Shown: positions 22,701 through 33,743, counted from the first letter of the stretch. The stretch: DNA of 59,663 nt from Branchiostoma floridae (GCF_000003815.2 NC_049992.1:21172921-21232583), one strand, 5' to 3'. Program-made: numbers and translations. The notes: generated from the letters alone by a model not told the origin.

Positions 22701-25700
22701 AAGACAAGGCTGCAACCTCAGCCCCACATTGTTTAACCTGTTTATAAATGACCTTGCTAAAGAATTAGATAATCCTGACTGTGCACCTCCAACATTACAA
22801 AATCTGTTTGTCTCGTGCTTACTTTACACGGATGACGTGGTAATATTCTCAGATACTGAAAAGGGACTACAAAGTGCTCTGGACAAACTTAACATGTTCT
22901 GCACAAATTGGAAATTACAGGTAAACCTGAAAAAGACAAAGGTTGTAATTTTCAACAAAACAGGACGCCTGTTCAAGGACGTCAGCTTCTTCTTTGGTTC
23001 GGAGATCATCGAAATCACAAGTTCTTATTGTTATTTAGGTTTGACACTGTCTTCTTCAGGCAGTTTTACTCCCGTCATAAAACAATTGTCCCCAAAAGCA
23101 AGAAGAAGATAGAAAAAGCTGCCTGTTCAAGAAAGAATTTGTAAGCAGTGCACAACGAAAGCAGTGGAAAATGAAATTCATTTTATTTGTGAATGCCCCC
23201 AATTCGACACCGAAAGAAAAACACTATTTGAAAGAGTGACCGAAATCACACCAACATTTTCATTGTTAAAAACGCCACAAAAGATTCTCTTCCTACTAAG
23301 ATCATCGAACCAATCTATTATAGAATACATGGGGCATTTCATTTTCAACTGTCTTCAAAGAAGAAGTCAAACCCCGTAATAGCTACGTAGACTTAGTACC
23401 CTATTCTGTATCATTTGTACATTCAACCACTTAATATTTGTATGTTAGAATTTAGTTTATCTACATGTACTTAGACTGCATTCATTCATTTCAAGTATTT
23501 AGTCTTTCTTCTCTTGCAATTAGCCCAATGGGCATGAATTTGCAATAAACATTATTATTATTATCCAATTTGATGAGTGTTGGCATTTAGACTCTAAGTT
23601 CTCATTGCTGCATCCTTTCTATCCCTAGTTACCAGGCGGTGCCTGGCTCTGGAGTGGTTTGTGATCACTTGCTCCGAGCTGTGCTATAGAATGAATGAAA
23701 ACAGTCAGTGTCTGGTATTGGTTGTTGATATTTGTAATGATTAGGTCAAGCACACTATCAGTGCAGATGGACTTAGATACTATCTGTTTTAGCTCTGGGT
23801 GAATGTTAAGTAGCGTTTTAAGCGGAAGCTTGTTAAAGTCGCTGCACAGAATGATGCCGCGACTCTCAGTCTCACTTCTCAAAAAACATATCGATACGTT
23901 TATATTTTTTCCGACTCAAAATCCACGGTATGTTCTTATTTTGGATGGTATATTTATTTATTTATTTTTTAGATTGGGGCTTTGCTAACCAGGGGCCCGC
24001 AAAATATTGAAAGTTTGGGGTTTTCTGCCCATATTCCTGTGGTATTTTTGTTCAAAATCCACTATTTTTCAGGTGAAGCGGTGCGTATTTAACCTCAAAA
24101 AGACTCCATCTACCATATATTCAAACTTCACTGCAGGACAAGCTTAAAGTCATATACCAATACAGCGCTTCGACGCCTTTTTCCATTGGTACAAGCCCTA
24201 AGGCCACAGCAAGTGCACGCATTAATTTTCGCCTGATTTCAGAAAAAATCAGGGATGGTCAGATAGACCAAAATAGCCAAACATGTTGAAGCCTAATAAT
24301 TATACTTGTAGAAGTGACACTAGGGAGGTAGCCATGACTATAGTTGCAGAAATGAAACACATGAATACATGTAGTCTTCGTCTTTCCCACACCTACATAC
24401 ATATATCATGGCAATCCATCCAGAGGTTCTTGAGTTATGCTGACGACAAATATCCAGAAACACAAGCACACAGACAGACACACAGACAGACAAACCCAAA
24501 ACTATATCTCCATTTTTCATGGAGATAATAACAAGCAGAGACATGTTCACCTGCCAGCAAACTGCAGTTGATATACCTTCACCTATGACTTCTTTTATTT
24601 GCTATAGGTATTGAGAACCTGCCCTTTGAGCTGCAGAGGAACTTTTCCCTGATGAGGGACCTAGACCAGCGATCACAGGGTAAGTCATCAAAATCCATTT
24701 TCAGCATACAGTTGAAATTACTTTTGCCAGAGAAGCGCTAGCGCTTTTCTGAGAGACTTTCAAATCGGTCCCAAGTCAAACCGAGACCTTTTGAAGGCAC
24801 TACTGACAAGTCACCACAAATATTCTTCAGCCCTCTTTTTCTTCACTCTCTTTAGAGGTAGAAGTTTTGAGCATTTAATCAACTCACTGCCCATGCCTGC
24901 AGTTTTCATTATCAAGTTAGTTATGCAGGGTGCTTGTTTATGGCCAGACCTATGGGCCATCCTTGTCATAATGATACCAGAAACCTTGATAGTCCAAAGT
25001 GATTGTGCAGTTACCTTTCAGGAGAACTTACTACCTTGTTTAAGTGTCATGTCTCAATATTTTTACTCAGTATACAAGTATGAAAATTTTCCTAACAGTA
25101 ACAGCAAAGTTGGCTGAAATAAACTTTATTTAGACAGTTATTGCTGTACATTATATATAACAGGATTTTAGTGTACATTTGTTATTCCCCAGGAATTTGA
25201 ACAAGTTTTAACTTCTATCACCATGTGTATCTCCAGAGTGTACATGAATATTCATTTGTGAAAAGTGCCTTTGCACTTACAGTAGTGTGTTCAAATAAGT
25301 GGCTTTTCACCACCCACAGAGTCAGTTGACATTTTCTGTAGAAATGTTATTTTTGGTAAAAACCATCAACGAAATGAAATTTTCACCCAAAAATTGCTAA
25401 TTCTACGGCATTCTTTACAGGCCAAAGGCAATAGACAGAAAAAAATCATTTTCCTGGGATAACAACTAATATGGCAATGAAGGTTAAGATTTCTTCTGTA
25501 TGTAGTGAGTAAAAAGGAAGAAAATCGTGAGTTCCAGTAGCAGTGTTCTAACAATGTGAAATACTCTATGCCGCCACATTTTCTGTTATATTAGACTAGT
25601 ATACTGTTGTAGATAGTTTGTAGTTGTTAAAATACATTATTTGCCATAAATTGTACCTGTTTCAATTGTTGCGCAATAAACTTGACTTGACTTGACTTAC

Positions 25701-28700
25701 TGAATATTGTTGAAATAACCTATTATGGGTGAATGTATTGTTCAAGCTTAAAGCATGGATATGCAGATTAGTGCAGATGAAACTGGAGTTATGCAGGGAT
25801 GGAATGATGCCTGCTACTTTTTCTACTATTCCATGGAAAAGTCAAATGAAGAATAGAGCTTGCATTGCTCTTTGTCAGGCCTGAAGAATACTGTACTAGT
25901 GGTACCAAGAACAGTATCAGGCCATCCTTTGGAATGTTACCTGCACTAACGCAGTTGTAATTGTAAGGAAGACAAGTTTTGAGCCCTGTTGATGGTCCTT
26001 TGTTTGTCCGTCATTGTTAGATCTTCGAGGTGAGATTGAGAAGATGGCCGAGGACTATGTCTCTGATGTAAAAGGTCTGTCCCCTGAGAAGAGAGTGGAG
26101 CGACTGAAGAACATTCAGAGTGCTTTTAATAAGAGTAAGGAATTTGGTGATGACAAGGTTCAGCTGGCCATGCAGACCTACGAGATGGTGGGTTGACCTT
26201 CTTCTTACAAAGACTGTAATTTTGTAAAGTTTGTATTAAGCCATGCAGTTTTGCAGGCTGAAGTGAAAGATAATGCTGTAGAGCAGTGTACAGATGCCTT
26301 GATTGGTTAATCAAATACAGTGAAACCTGTCTATAGGGGTCACTCAAGGGACTGACCAAATTTGGCCCCTATGGGCAGGTGGCCCCTATAGGCAGTATAG
26401 CCAAAAAGGTACATTTCACCACAAGCAATAAGTGACAAGGCATTCAGCTTCCACTGAGATACTGATTATTTATTGAAAGTATTACATTATTATACATTTA
26501 AACTAAATATGACTTTAAAACAATTTAATCAAATACATTTGTATTACTACTACTGCTACAGCACTGTAGCTGTTCCCTTATTTCTGTATAGTCAAAATGT
26601 ATGTCAATCATGACATTAACGATTAACAGAGAAGACATACAATGTACTATTATTAGACATTTAATCACTATAAATCTGAGTCCGACCGACACCAGCTCCG
26701 AAATCAGCCGCTTAAGTTGACGGGAGGACTAATGCCGTTCTCCGAGCGGGAACGCCGAATGACCAACATCAATGCGTGTCCCTCGGGATTCGAAGCCTTC
26801 GACATCGTATGTCTGAGTCAAAACTGACAGACATTTGCTTGGTTCTCTTGTCTTTTATCCAGTTAGAATTTTCTGAACACGAAGTCAGCGCCGCCATTTT
26901 CCTTTGTTCCTCGATCTGACTTTTCTGAGTTTGGGTCATAGCGCGAGTCTCCGGCAACTTTGCCAATCGAATAGACAAATCGTGTAAATTCCGCTAGTTG
27001 CCGGCAAAAATTAGACATTCAATCACTACCGATCACAAGTTCATAATCATTTCTAAGCATCAAAACGCCGCAAAAACTTTCACTTGTTCAGGAAGGCTTG
27101 GCTTGACTTGTCTGCATGCGCCATTATGCCGAGGTGGTCACGTCGAAATAAAACTTTCCCTACGTAGGCTTATTTCTTTGACAAAAATCCAACTTAGTCT
27201 AGTTCTCACATAAATAACGCTAATTTCATTGATTTTAATCGTTTTATACCATAATCACCGTATTTTGTGCTGTACATCAGAATTCTTGTTGCGACATTTT
27301 ACCTTGGTAAAAGTGGAGTCGTCCACTGACCCCTATTGACCTTGTTTATCTACCGCAGCGGCGCCATCTTGGAAATTTACGCAAATACGATTCCGATATT
27401 TTTGGCCCGCGGAATACGAAAATTAGACCAGCGTACATGGGTTTCGAGAACCTATAACATCAGATACATGAACGGACGGTCTACTTGTAAAATCTGTCCA
27501 TACAGTCTTCCAGTCTGCACAGAAATGACGATGTAGAGAAGGGTAGAGTGCAAAGAGTCGAGACGAGAAAAACGCCAACAACACTTTGGTGGAAAAAACT
27601 CGCATAAAATCACATAATTTTGTATAATGTTTCTTTATTCAATGTTTCCTTCGTAAATCGTCCAAGTTGAGCCTACATTTTGCTGATGTAGCGCAGAAAT
27701 TGAAAAAAAAGTGAACCCCGCGTGGGTTTAGCGCGGCGTAACGCGGCCGGCCAGTCGCCCCGGTGACCGCTATCGGCAGTGTTGGCATAGCGGCCGGACC
27801 GAAAATCGTCTGGCCGCGACCGCATTCGACAGGTGACCGCTATAGACTATTTCTTAATGCTTAGATCAATGGGAAAAATCCAAGGGACCGACAAAAAGTG
27901 ACCGCAATGGCCAGGTGGCCCCTATATTCAGGTGACCCCTAAGGCAGGTTTCACTGTACAAAGCTTTGCAAGAATATTAGGGCTTCATTTGTTATTGTTG
28001 TTGTAGAATAGCAATGGCAGTGGCTTTGTGTCTGCAGAATGTGTTCCCAACATTGTAAACAAAAATAATGTAAACTTTCAAGCTCTGATTCATTCAGCAT
28101 TCAACTAACATGCAATCGACTGAAATCTTTGTCAGCAAATCTTTGTTTGCCATCTTTTTAAACACGTCTACTTGTCTCCAGGTTGACAAACACATTCGGA
28201 AGCTTGATGCAGACTTGGCAAGATTTGAAGCAGAATTGAAGAACAAAACTGTGGATTCTCCCACAGTGGATCCAGGACCATCAGGAAAAAGCAACAAACG
28301 TAAAGTTCCCCTTCTGTTTCTGAGGGTGGCTCAAAGAATATGTTGTTTGAATGTTGCAGTAGTTTGGGACAGCCGATACATGTTTTCAAGTAAAAGCCAT
28401 CATCATGTAATTGTTCTGATCATGATCACCCATTACAGGGCTCGAAATACCACCTGCATATGCACATTAGTGCAGGTAAAACTGGAGCTGTGCAGGTATT
28501 TGTAGTGTCTACCTGCACCTAACCTGCACTGGTCCGTGTACTGTAGTACTGGGTTTTATACATAAATGTCATATGATGTAGGTGTATGTGGATTGTTATT
28601 AGCTGCATTAAATGTTTCCACCTATAAAGTATAAAACAAAACAAAAAAAGGTTCCTGAACAATTCTAGTATGATCCATACTTCCTAACTTCAGAGTAGTG

Positions 28701-31700
28701 CAGGTAAAATTTGTCTGGTGCAGGTAATTTTCAATGTTACCTGCACCAGTGCAGAAGAACAATCAAAATATTTGCCTTTCAAACCTGGCCTTGAGCATTT
28801 CATGGAATGCAGTTCTCCTTCTTGACACTGCACACGGCTGGGACAGCTGTTAAGTCTAATTGTAAAAAGAAAACCTTAATGTCTTCATTTTTCTTTCTCA
28901 GGAGGTAAAAAGCAAGACAAGACCACCAGCAAGAAGGGTTCACAGAAGAAAGGTCGCTTGTCAGATGATGAGACACCTAAGCTGAACAAAAAGAAGCAGA
29001 AAACATCACATACGAAGTAAGATTAAACCCTGCTAATCCCCAAGTCTCCGGCATTTTTCAACTGAATAGAACCCGGAGCTCGTCAAAATGTGCCACAATT
29101 TGGGGTTGGGACTGGTAAATCGTTCGGGGGCTTACTGGTACCAGAAAATAACAAGAACCTGAAGAATAAAAGTAGAGATGAAGGGTTTATAAATTATAGT
29201 CATTCCTACCAAGTACAAATTTGTGGTGCTTTTTGAAACTCTCCAACCACCCGTTGAAAGCTTTGAACTTGGTGATGCCGAGCTCACTTGCAAAATTCTA
29301 TGCTAGTTGTAGTAGTGATGGGGCATGGCAGTTCGGGCATGGCTTTATAATTTGCGGTTAAGTATGACAATTACGCTCATTTTTTGCCGTGAACATTAAA
29401 GTTTTTACAGTGTTTACAGTAGGTGACATGCAGTTGCAATTCGTGGCGGTCGAAGTCGTGTTGGAGAGTGTTCGTCATATATGGAAATCTTAATGCTTAC
29501 ATCTATGAGAAAATTCAAGGCACCGCCAAAAAGTGGTCGCAGTGCCCTGTGGGTCATTATGCAACGGTGGTCGGTTGACCAGGTTTGACTGCAGCCCATC
29601 TACAACTTTTCACAGACTAAAAGGTCCCCGTTCAGGTCTGGACCTGGACCTGATCCTTTGGAACAAACTTGTACCTGATTTTTCTGTACCGGTACCCACC
29701 TCTAGCTAGAATGATGACTGTATACACTAAACAGTATTTTACATGTAGATGTAACTTGTTTGACTTTCCTCCAGAGTGGAAGCTGCCCAGCCTGTTATTC
29801 TGCCATCCCTCCCGGTGGCGTTCACACACCCATCAGATGTGCTGGACATGCCAGTGGATCCCAACGAGCCCACATACTGCCTTTGTCACCAGGTGTCATA
29901 TGGAGAGATGATTGGATGTGATAACCCTGATGTACGTATTATTTTATAGCCTGCATGGATTTGAACTTGGCACGAGTCATATTTTCAGTGTTGATTAGAT
30001 TGTGCTGGTAACTCCCATTAGATATAAGGTTGAATATCCCACAGTCGTGTGTGACATAATGCTCGCAGGTACGTATTTTTACCTTCACCAAGAGTCTGTG
30101 TGTTTGTTTGTTTGTTTGTGAACAGCATAATCGTGGATGGATTTTAATGATATTTGGTGTATATAAGGTGGCAAATGAAGAAATGGTCAGATAAGAAAAC
30201 ATTATTAGGCATAAATTAAACAAATTAGGGCCTCTTTGACCTAAGATAAGACTTGCATTCTTTGAACAACTTGTTTATTTATGTAACGGCACTGAACTTT
30301 AATCCAACACATTCCAACAAATTCTAAACTGAACCATGAATAAACAAGCGGGCTTTAGCGCATTCTGGAAACTGTTTAGTGCATTGTTTACTATGTTTCC
30401 TCGGCCATTGCTACACACGCATTGGTCTGCCACTTTCTGTTGTGTCGCGAGAAAATAACATTTCAAAGAAAGTGTAACTGATAGCAAGTCATTTGGGATT
30501 CTATTCCCAGTGGAACTTTAATCCAACACAATAATATAACAAGGCTGTTTATCTATGGATTTCATATTTACAACGACAAATTAGTATCAATCGGCAGGCA
30601 CTTACTCAAGGTTAAATTGGCAAATCGGCATGTCAGTAAACTGCTGATAGCAGCGATCAAAACACGGCCCGAAAATACATCAACCAGCGGCAAATCCGTT
30701 CTGCTGTTCCACTACACAGTTATGACGTTCTATGAAACTTTTCATCCGTTGTTTGGTCAGCAAATGGTGGCAAAATACGTTGTTTGTGAATGGTTCCCCA
30801 AAAATATCCCCGCAAAACACAGTACAAACTCCCTACAGCACGTCCCCCATGTGGGGCTGTAATAGTATCGCCAGTGAGATCCGTCCTACTGGCCTTTGGA
30901 TGTGATCACTTTCAAAAATAGGGGTGAAGGGGCGTGCTGAAATATGATTCAAAATGGCGCGTGTTCGGATTTCCACCGAATTTGCGTAACAAAGCCTGGC
31001 CCTGTACTTTAAAGAGGGATACTTCAAGGCATGTTGGTTGTGTTGGATGGACAGTTTATTGATATTTCACTATATTTACTGTCATGATGATTGTGTAATG
31101 TGAGGACGAAGAGTAGGGTTGCTTGAAATTACAATCGCTGCCCTCTTCCCACGGCTTGATTAACAGCATGAAAACATACCAGAAGATTGATTAACTTGTC
31201 ACTGCAACATGCGATCTTTGTGAGCTCAAACTTACAAGGTTTTAAGTCGTATACCTTACTGGTCTTATAAAGCACTCAAAAGAATTTGCAAACCGGAGTT
31301 AGTTTTTGACTGACAGATGGGTTCTGAAAAGTGTTGGATTAAAGTTGCGTTGGATTAAAGTTCAGTGCCGTTAGAGAAGAAAAACAAATATTAGAAAACT
31401 ATATATACTAATGTCAAAGAATATTCGAAGGTCAAAAAAGATGTGGAAGAACAAAAATTAAGAATCTCTTGTTCGGTATACCATATTCTGTGTGTTCAGT
31501 CATGTGTTCAACCTTCCAGGGCACTTAGATTTCATAAAGAAGGCAACTTTTGTTGGGGTCAAACTTTTCTTTGTTCGCACGCTTGCATCAGTTGTGGGGT
31601 TCCCAGAGGATGTCATCCATGTAATCAAATCAACATGGCCATATCAAAACAATAGAATTATACAATGTCCTCATTAATTTTGCAAATTGTCTCTCATTTG

Positions 31701-33160
31701 CATAACATGTATATCATGATGAACATCATTGTCTAAGCTACCTGCATGCCTATAATGATGGCAATCCGTCATTCCTTTCTGCAGTTATGCTCTTTGGAAT
31801 GCCTTGACAAAAACTACTGTGTGTGATTATTTCTTAAAAGGTTTATGATCATACATGTGTTTATTTCATTGCAGTGTCCAATTGAATGGTTCCACTTTGG
31901 ATGTGTGGGTCTAACTACAAAACCCAAAGGGAAATGGTAAGTCTTCACTTTTTAAAGCATTCACCACAAAGAGCCATTCACCACAGACTTTTATAAACTA
32001 CACCAGTTCCCTAACCGGTCGGACATAGTGACTTTTGAGGACTTTTGCATATGAGTATCAATGAGCTTACTCTAACAAGCACATGGGATCCGGCATCCGT
32101 TTTTCCATCAAATTACCAAACCTAATATTGATTTTCTTTTTAAGGCACGCTGTACCTTTCACTACTGCAAAAATGATTAATAACCTGTTTGTGAACTAGA
32201 AAACTTTGCAAACCACTGATTTGCTGGGCTAGGCTATTTTGGGTGACGCTCTATGGCTAAATGCATGTCATGACCAGAGGCCTTCTGTCTGCCTTTACTG
32301 TTACAGTAATAGACAGTGTTTCTGTATGTACGGGACTGGAAATTCTGTGGCTGCCGCCGCGTTGGACTTGTGGCCTCTATACACTATTTCTTAGACCCTT
32401 AAACTGCCAGAGTTTCAGCCCTATAAAATGCTAACAGTGCCAGGATTGGCCGCTGACCTCCAAAAAGAACCCCCCAAACAAAGCCCAAGTCCTTAACTTC
32501 CGAGGTTAGTGCGCTACATGCATGCAAAGCTGCTACTAGAGGGAATACGCTATCCCAGGCACGGCACACAGGGCATGTATATGTGTTCCTGATATATCTG
32601 GGCTTGGCAGTTTAAGGGTTCCTTTATTCCTTCATTAAGATACCCTTTAGCCCGTAGGGCTAGTCTTCTAGGGTTCGAACAGATACACCACAAACATACA
32701 TGTATATATATACATAACAGATAAAAACATTCACAATCATAAAAAAAACTACTAATGTTAATGTTTAGGTCAATTGGAACAATCCAAGGACAGGCAAAAG
32801 TGGCCAGGTGACCCCTGTGCAAAGGTGGCTGCTGATGCATGTTTGACTGTATGGACAGTAATTTCATCAACCAGAGTTTTAAGTTTAAGACTAGGTAAAA
32901 TCAAAATCAGTTCAATATGGGATACATTGCTCACAGTATACATGTTATTATTACAGTATACAGTATTATCAAACTGAGGCAGATCTGACATGGATTTTAG
33001 TGCTCTGACACGAGCAATTACCTGTGCTGACCATCAAAATATCAACATGAACTCAAAATTTACATTGAATACTGTTTTTTTTTCAAACATTGACAAGTTT
33101 TATTCCTTTGTGTTTTCTAGGTTTTGTCCAAAGTGCACCATGGAGAGAAAGAAGAAGTAA
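19748..33160 (+). CDS. ING4/ING5-type inhibitor of growth protein, 8 coding exons, 255 residues
   Basis: Exons are 19748-19784, 24608-24679, 26021-26187, 28182-28299, 28902-29016, 29775-29931, 31875-31936 and 33121-33160; all joins are GT-AG and the frame closes exactly (768 nt). Residues 1-105 form the ING N-terminal coiled-coil dimer domain ([34 protein letters not shown]). Residues 125-168 are a Lys-rich nuclear localisation segment. Residues 204-250 are the PHD finger with the C4HC3 set C205, C207, C218, C223, H229, C232, C245, C248, and Y204, D219 and W228 for binding trimethylated H3K4. Known family role: ING4/5 subunits target HBO1 or MOZ/MORF acetyltransferase complexes to active chromatin in the nucleus. 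It appears intact. Length compares with 240-249 residues in human ING5/ING4. I cannot separate ING4 from ING5; a single pre-duplication ortholog is likely. Confidence 0.96.
20199..20298. repeat. Hairpin with 30-bp arms
   Basis: GTGTATATGGTGTCATAACG at 20199 and the following CCTGGTCCTT pair with AAGGACCAGGCGTTATGACA from 20265 onwards, with one mismatch and a 36-base loop. It looks like a short MITE or a recent inverted duplication. Confidence 0.7.
21564..23563 (+). mobile_element. 5'-truncated non-LTR retrotransposon with 12-bp target duplication
   Basis: The 12-mer TCCAATTTGATG occurs directly before (21552-21563) and directly after (23564-23575). The 3' end is AATAAACATTATTATTATTAT, a trinucleotide tail. 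Inside are a linker region ([14 protein letters not shown]), reverse transcriptase blocks ([63 protein letters not shown], and the catalytic box YTDD at about 22827) and a C-terminal Cys-rich box (RICKQC...[10 protein letters not shown]). Frames break at about 22115, 22490, 22690 and 23100, and the segment between the catalytic core and the C-terminal box is largely deleted. It resembles CR1/L2-like LINEs. It is inactive. Confidence 0.9.
23625..23885 (-). pseudogene. LINE endonuclease fragment (minus strand)
   Basis: The minus-strand frame reads [18 protein letters not shown] ... [11 protein letters not shown] ... [15 protein letters not shown] and SDHKP are the metal- and catalysis-associated boxes of the APE-type endonuclease of non-LTR elements. 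It lies in opposite orientation to the neighbouring LINE, so it is from a separate insertion. No start or RT domain is present. Confidence 0.75.
24320..24535 (+). repeat. Dispersed repeat family A, copy 2
   Basis: The blocks ATACATATATCATGGCAATCCATCC-like, TTCTTGAGTTATG, CACAGACAGACACACAGACAGA and TTTTTCATGGAGATAATAA match the other copies of this family, especially 36000-36390. Confidence 0.65.
24608..24679 (+). CDS. ING exon 2
   Basis: Acceptor TGCTATAG; encodes (S)[19 protein letters not shown], the conserved start of the ING coiled coil. Donor G|GTAAGT, phase 1. Confidence 0.95.
25670..25700 (+). repeat. Retroposon tail (CTTGA)n
   Basis: GCAATAAA is followed by about four CTTGA units. 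A poly(A)-like signal with a short tandem tail marks the 3' end of a LINE or SINE copy; its body upstream is not recognised. Confidence 0.5.
25745..25988. mobile_element. hAT-like MITE, copy 1
   Basis: Contains GATTAGTGCAGATGAAACTGG-like sequence and GTTACCTGCACTAACGCAG, and ends TTTTGAGCCCTG. The complement of that end (CAGGGCTC) starts the copy at 28436. CAGGG-starting ends are typical of hAT elements. The left end is too diverged to fix. Confidence 0.5.
26021..26187 (+). CDS. ING exon 3
   Basis: Acceptor CATTGTTAG; encodes [17 protein letters not shown] ... [16 protein letters not shown] ... [10 protein letters not shown], the main helical dimerisation region. Donor GTGGGT, phase 0. Confidence 0.97.
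26188..28181 (+). other. ING intron 3
   Basis: Mostly occupied by the TIR element at 26318-27956. The flanks are short and featureless. Confidence 0.85.
26318..27956. mobile_element. 1.6-kb TIR element, TA target site
   Basis: The ends are inverted: TA|CAGTGAAACCTGTCTATAGG at the left and the complement CCTAAGGCAGGTTTCACTG|TA at the right. Subterminal copies of GGTGGCCCCTATA lie near both ends. The interior is GC-richer than the intron around it and has no long transposase frame. A TA duplication suits Tc1/mariner-type elements, but families with TTAA cannot be excluded. End fragments of the same family are at 17236-17306, 29510-29600 and 32765-32860. Confidence 0.8.
28182..28299 (+). CDS. 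ING exon 4
   Basis: Acceptor TTGTCTCCAG; encodes [20 protein letters not shown] and a Ser/Pro-rich linker. Donor C|GTAAAG, phase 1. Confidence 0.96.
28300..28901 (+). other. ING intron 4
   Basis: Contains a hAT-like MITE (28436 to about 28760-28800); otherwise nothing is recognised. Confidence 0.85.
28436..28790. mobile_element. hAT-like MITE, copy 2
   Basis: Begins CAGGGCTCGAAATACCACC, continues with CACATTAGTGCAGGTAAAAC, and has repeated ACCTGCAC/GTGCAGGT words to about 28757. The right terminus is diverged (CCTTGAGCATTTC), so the end is approximate. Same family as 25745-25988. Confidence 0.6.
28902..29016 (+). CDS. ING exon 5 (nuclear localisation segment)
   Basis: Acceptor TTCTTTCTCAG; encodes a Lys-rich stretch ([25 protein letters not shown]) with the acidic SDDE between, as in ING4/5 nuclear localisation regions. 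Donor AA|GTAAGA, phase 2. Confidence 0.93.
29017..29774 (+). other. ING intron 5
   Basis: Holds an end fragment of the CAGTGAAACCTG family (about 29450-29600, ends CAGGTTTGACTGCA) and, at 29620-29705, a fragment with repeated GGTCTGGACCTGGACCTGA words ending CTGTACCGGTACCCACC. The latter is related, in reverse, to 55228-55330. Confidence 0.7.
29775..29931 (+). CDS. ING exon 6 (start of PHD finger)
   Basis: Acceptor TTCCTCCAG; encodes the linker, then [16 protein letters not shown] and [12 protein letters not shown]. It supplies the first three zinc-binding Cys residues. Donor GAT|GTACGT, phase 0. Confidence 0.97.
30286..31371. mobile_element. 1.1-kb TIR element, TA target site
   Basis: Left TA|ACGGCACTGAACTTTAATCC continues AACAC; the right end is its complement, finishing CAGTGCCGT|TA. 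The GGATTAAAGTT word is present twice at the right end and again near the left at 30509-30525 (complement). No transposase was found. Confidence 0.75.
31660..31825 (+). repeat. Dispersed repeat family A, copy 3
   Basis: Blocks TCATTAATTTTGCAAAT, CTCATTTGCATAACATGTAT, GGCAATCCGTCA and GCAGTTATG match 47280-47420. Confidence 0.65.
31875..31936 (+). CDS. ING exon 7 (PHD finger core)
   Basis: Acceptor TTTCATTGCAG; encodes [20 protein letters not shown], with the zinc-binding Cys, His and Cys and the conserved IEWFHF. Donor TG|GTAAGT, phase 2. Confidence 0.97.
31937..33120 (+). other. ING intron 7
   Basis: A CAGTGAAACCTG-family fragment lies at about 32760-32860 (CAAGGACAGGCAAAAGTGGC). Otherwise no feature was recognised. 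Confidence 0.8.
33121..33160 (+). CDS. ING exon 8
   Basis: Acceptor TGTTTTCTAG; encodes (W)[12 protein letters not shown] and stop TAA at 33158-33160. It supplies the last two zinc-binding Cys residues and a basic tail as in vertebrate ING4/5. Confidence 0.96.
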
Positions 33161-33388
33161 GGAACCAACTGAAATGTATCCACCAGCAAACCTTCATATG
33201 CAGACACTGGAAACTTGACATAACCAGTGATTTAGAGATAAGAATACATCGTGCCATAAGTTGATATTTGATGACACCCTGCATGTAGGTAGCCATCACA
33301 ATGGGACACGCCACTGGCAGCAACATCACCATGCTCTGTGATGGGGATCTGCAAATTGATGGTGGTTGAAGGTAGTTCCAGGTATAGA

Positions 33389-33394
33389 AATAAA
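33389..33394 (+). terminator. Poly(A) signal of the ING gene
   Basis: First AATAAA after the stop, 230 bases downstream, in a T-rich setting. Confidence 0.5.
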
Positions 33395-33743
33395 GATTTT
33401 ACTGGTCAAATGAGTAGGTAGGGATCCTGGCAGTTTTGAGGTGGATGTGACAGGAAAGGGTCTCTACTTTCTCATCAGGGCTGAAAAACTAAGTTTTGTG
33501 GTTATCAGGGGATGTAAAGTTGGGACTTTTTGTCCTACTCCAGGGGTTTCCCCACTCGGTAATGGTGCGGTCAAGAGGTCAAAGGTTGTTTGGGCCAGCC
33601 TTGAAGTTGGCGCCGTTAGATCCTTGGCCACAGGTGTATTTTTGGACAGCTGAGGTGTTTGAGGGCCAGTAAGGTCAGAATTTCAGAAAGTTGAGTTATT
33701 AACAGTTACTTTCTCCTCCTTTTTGTATAGTAATCCATTGTTT
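33395..33743 (+). other. Region downstream of ING, nothing recognised
   Basis: No repeat or gene signature. A short open frame at 33441-33653 has no family features. Confidence 0.35.

Larger units (their letters stand above)
19785..24607 (+). other. ING intron 1
   Basis: A 4.8-kb intron between GTGAGT and TGCTATAG. It contains a hairpin at 20199-20298, a complete 5'-truncated LINE at 21564-23563, a reversed LINE endonuclease fragment at 23625-23885 and a family A repeat at about 24320-24535. The remaining sequence has no recognised feature. The region 20310-20880 is GC-rich with short palindromes, and short frames there carry no family signal. Confidence 0.85.
24680..26020 (+). other. ING intron 2
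   Basis: It contains a retroposon-type 3' end at about 25560-25700 (GCAATAAACTTGACTTGACT tail) and a hAT-like MITE from about 25745 to 25988. The rest is AT-rich without signals. Confidence 0.8.
29932..31874 (+). other. ING intron 6
   Basis: Occupied by a TIR element (30286-31371) and a family A repeat (about 31660-31825). Also a GTTT run at 30100-30119. Confidence 0.85.

Noticed and set aside
24460-24500. Regularly spaced CAGACAGACA repeats as a CRISPR-like array
   Set aside because: Simple-sequence tract within a dispersed eukaryotic repeat; no spacer structure.
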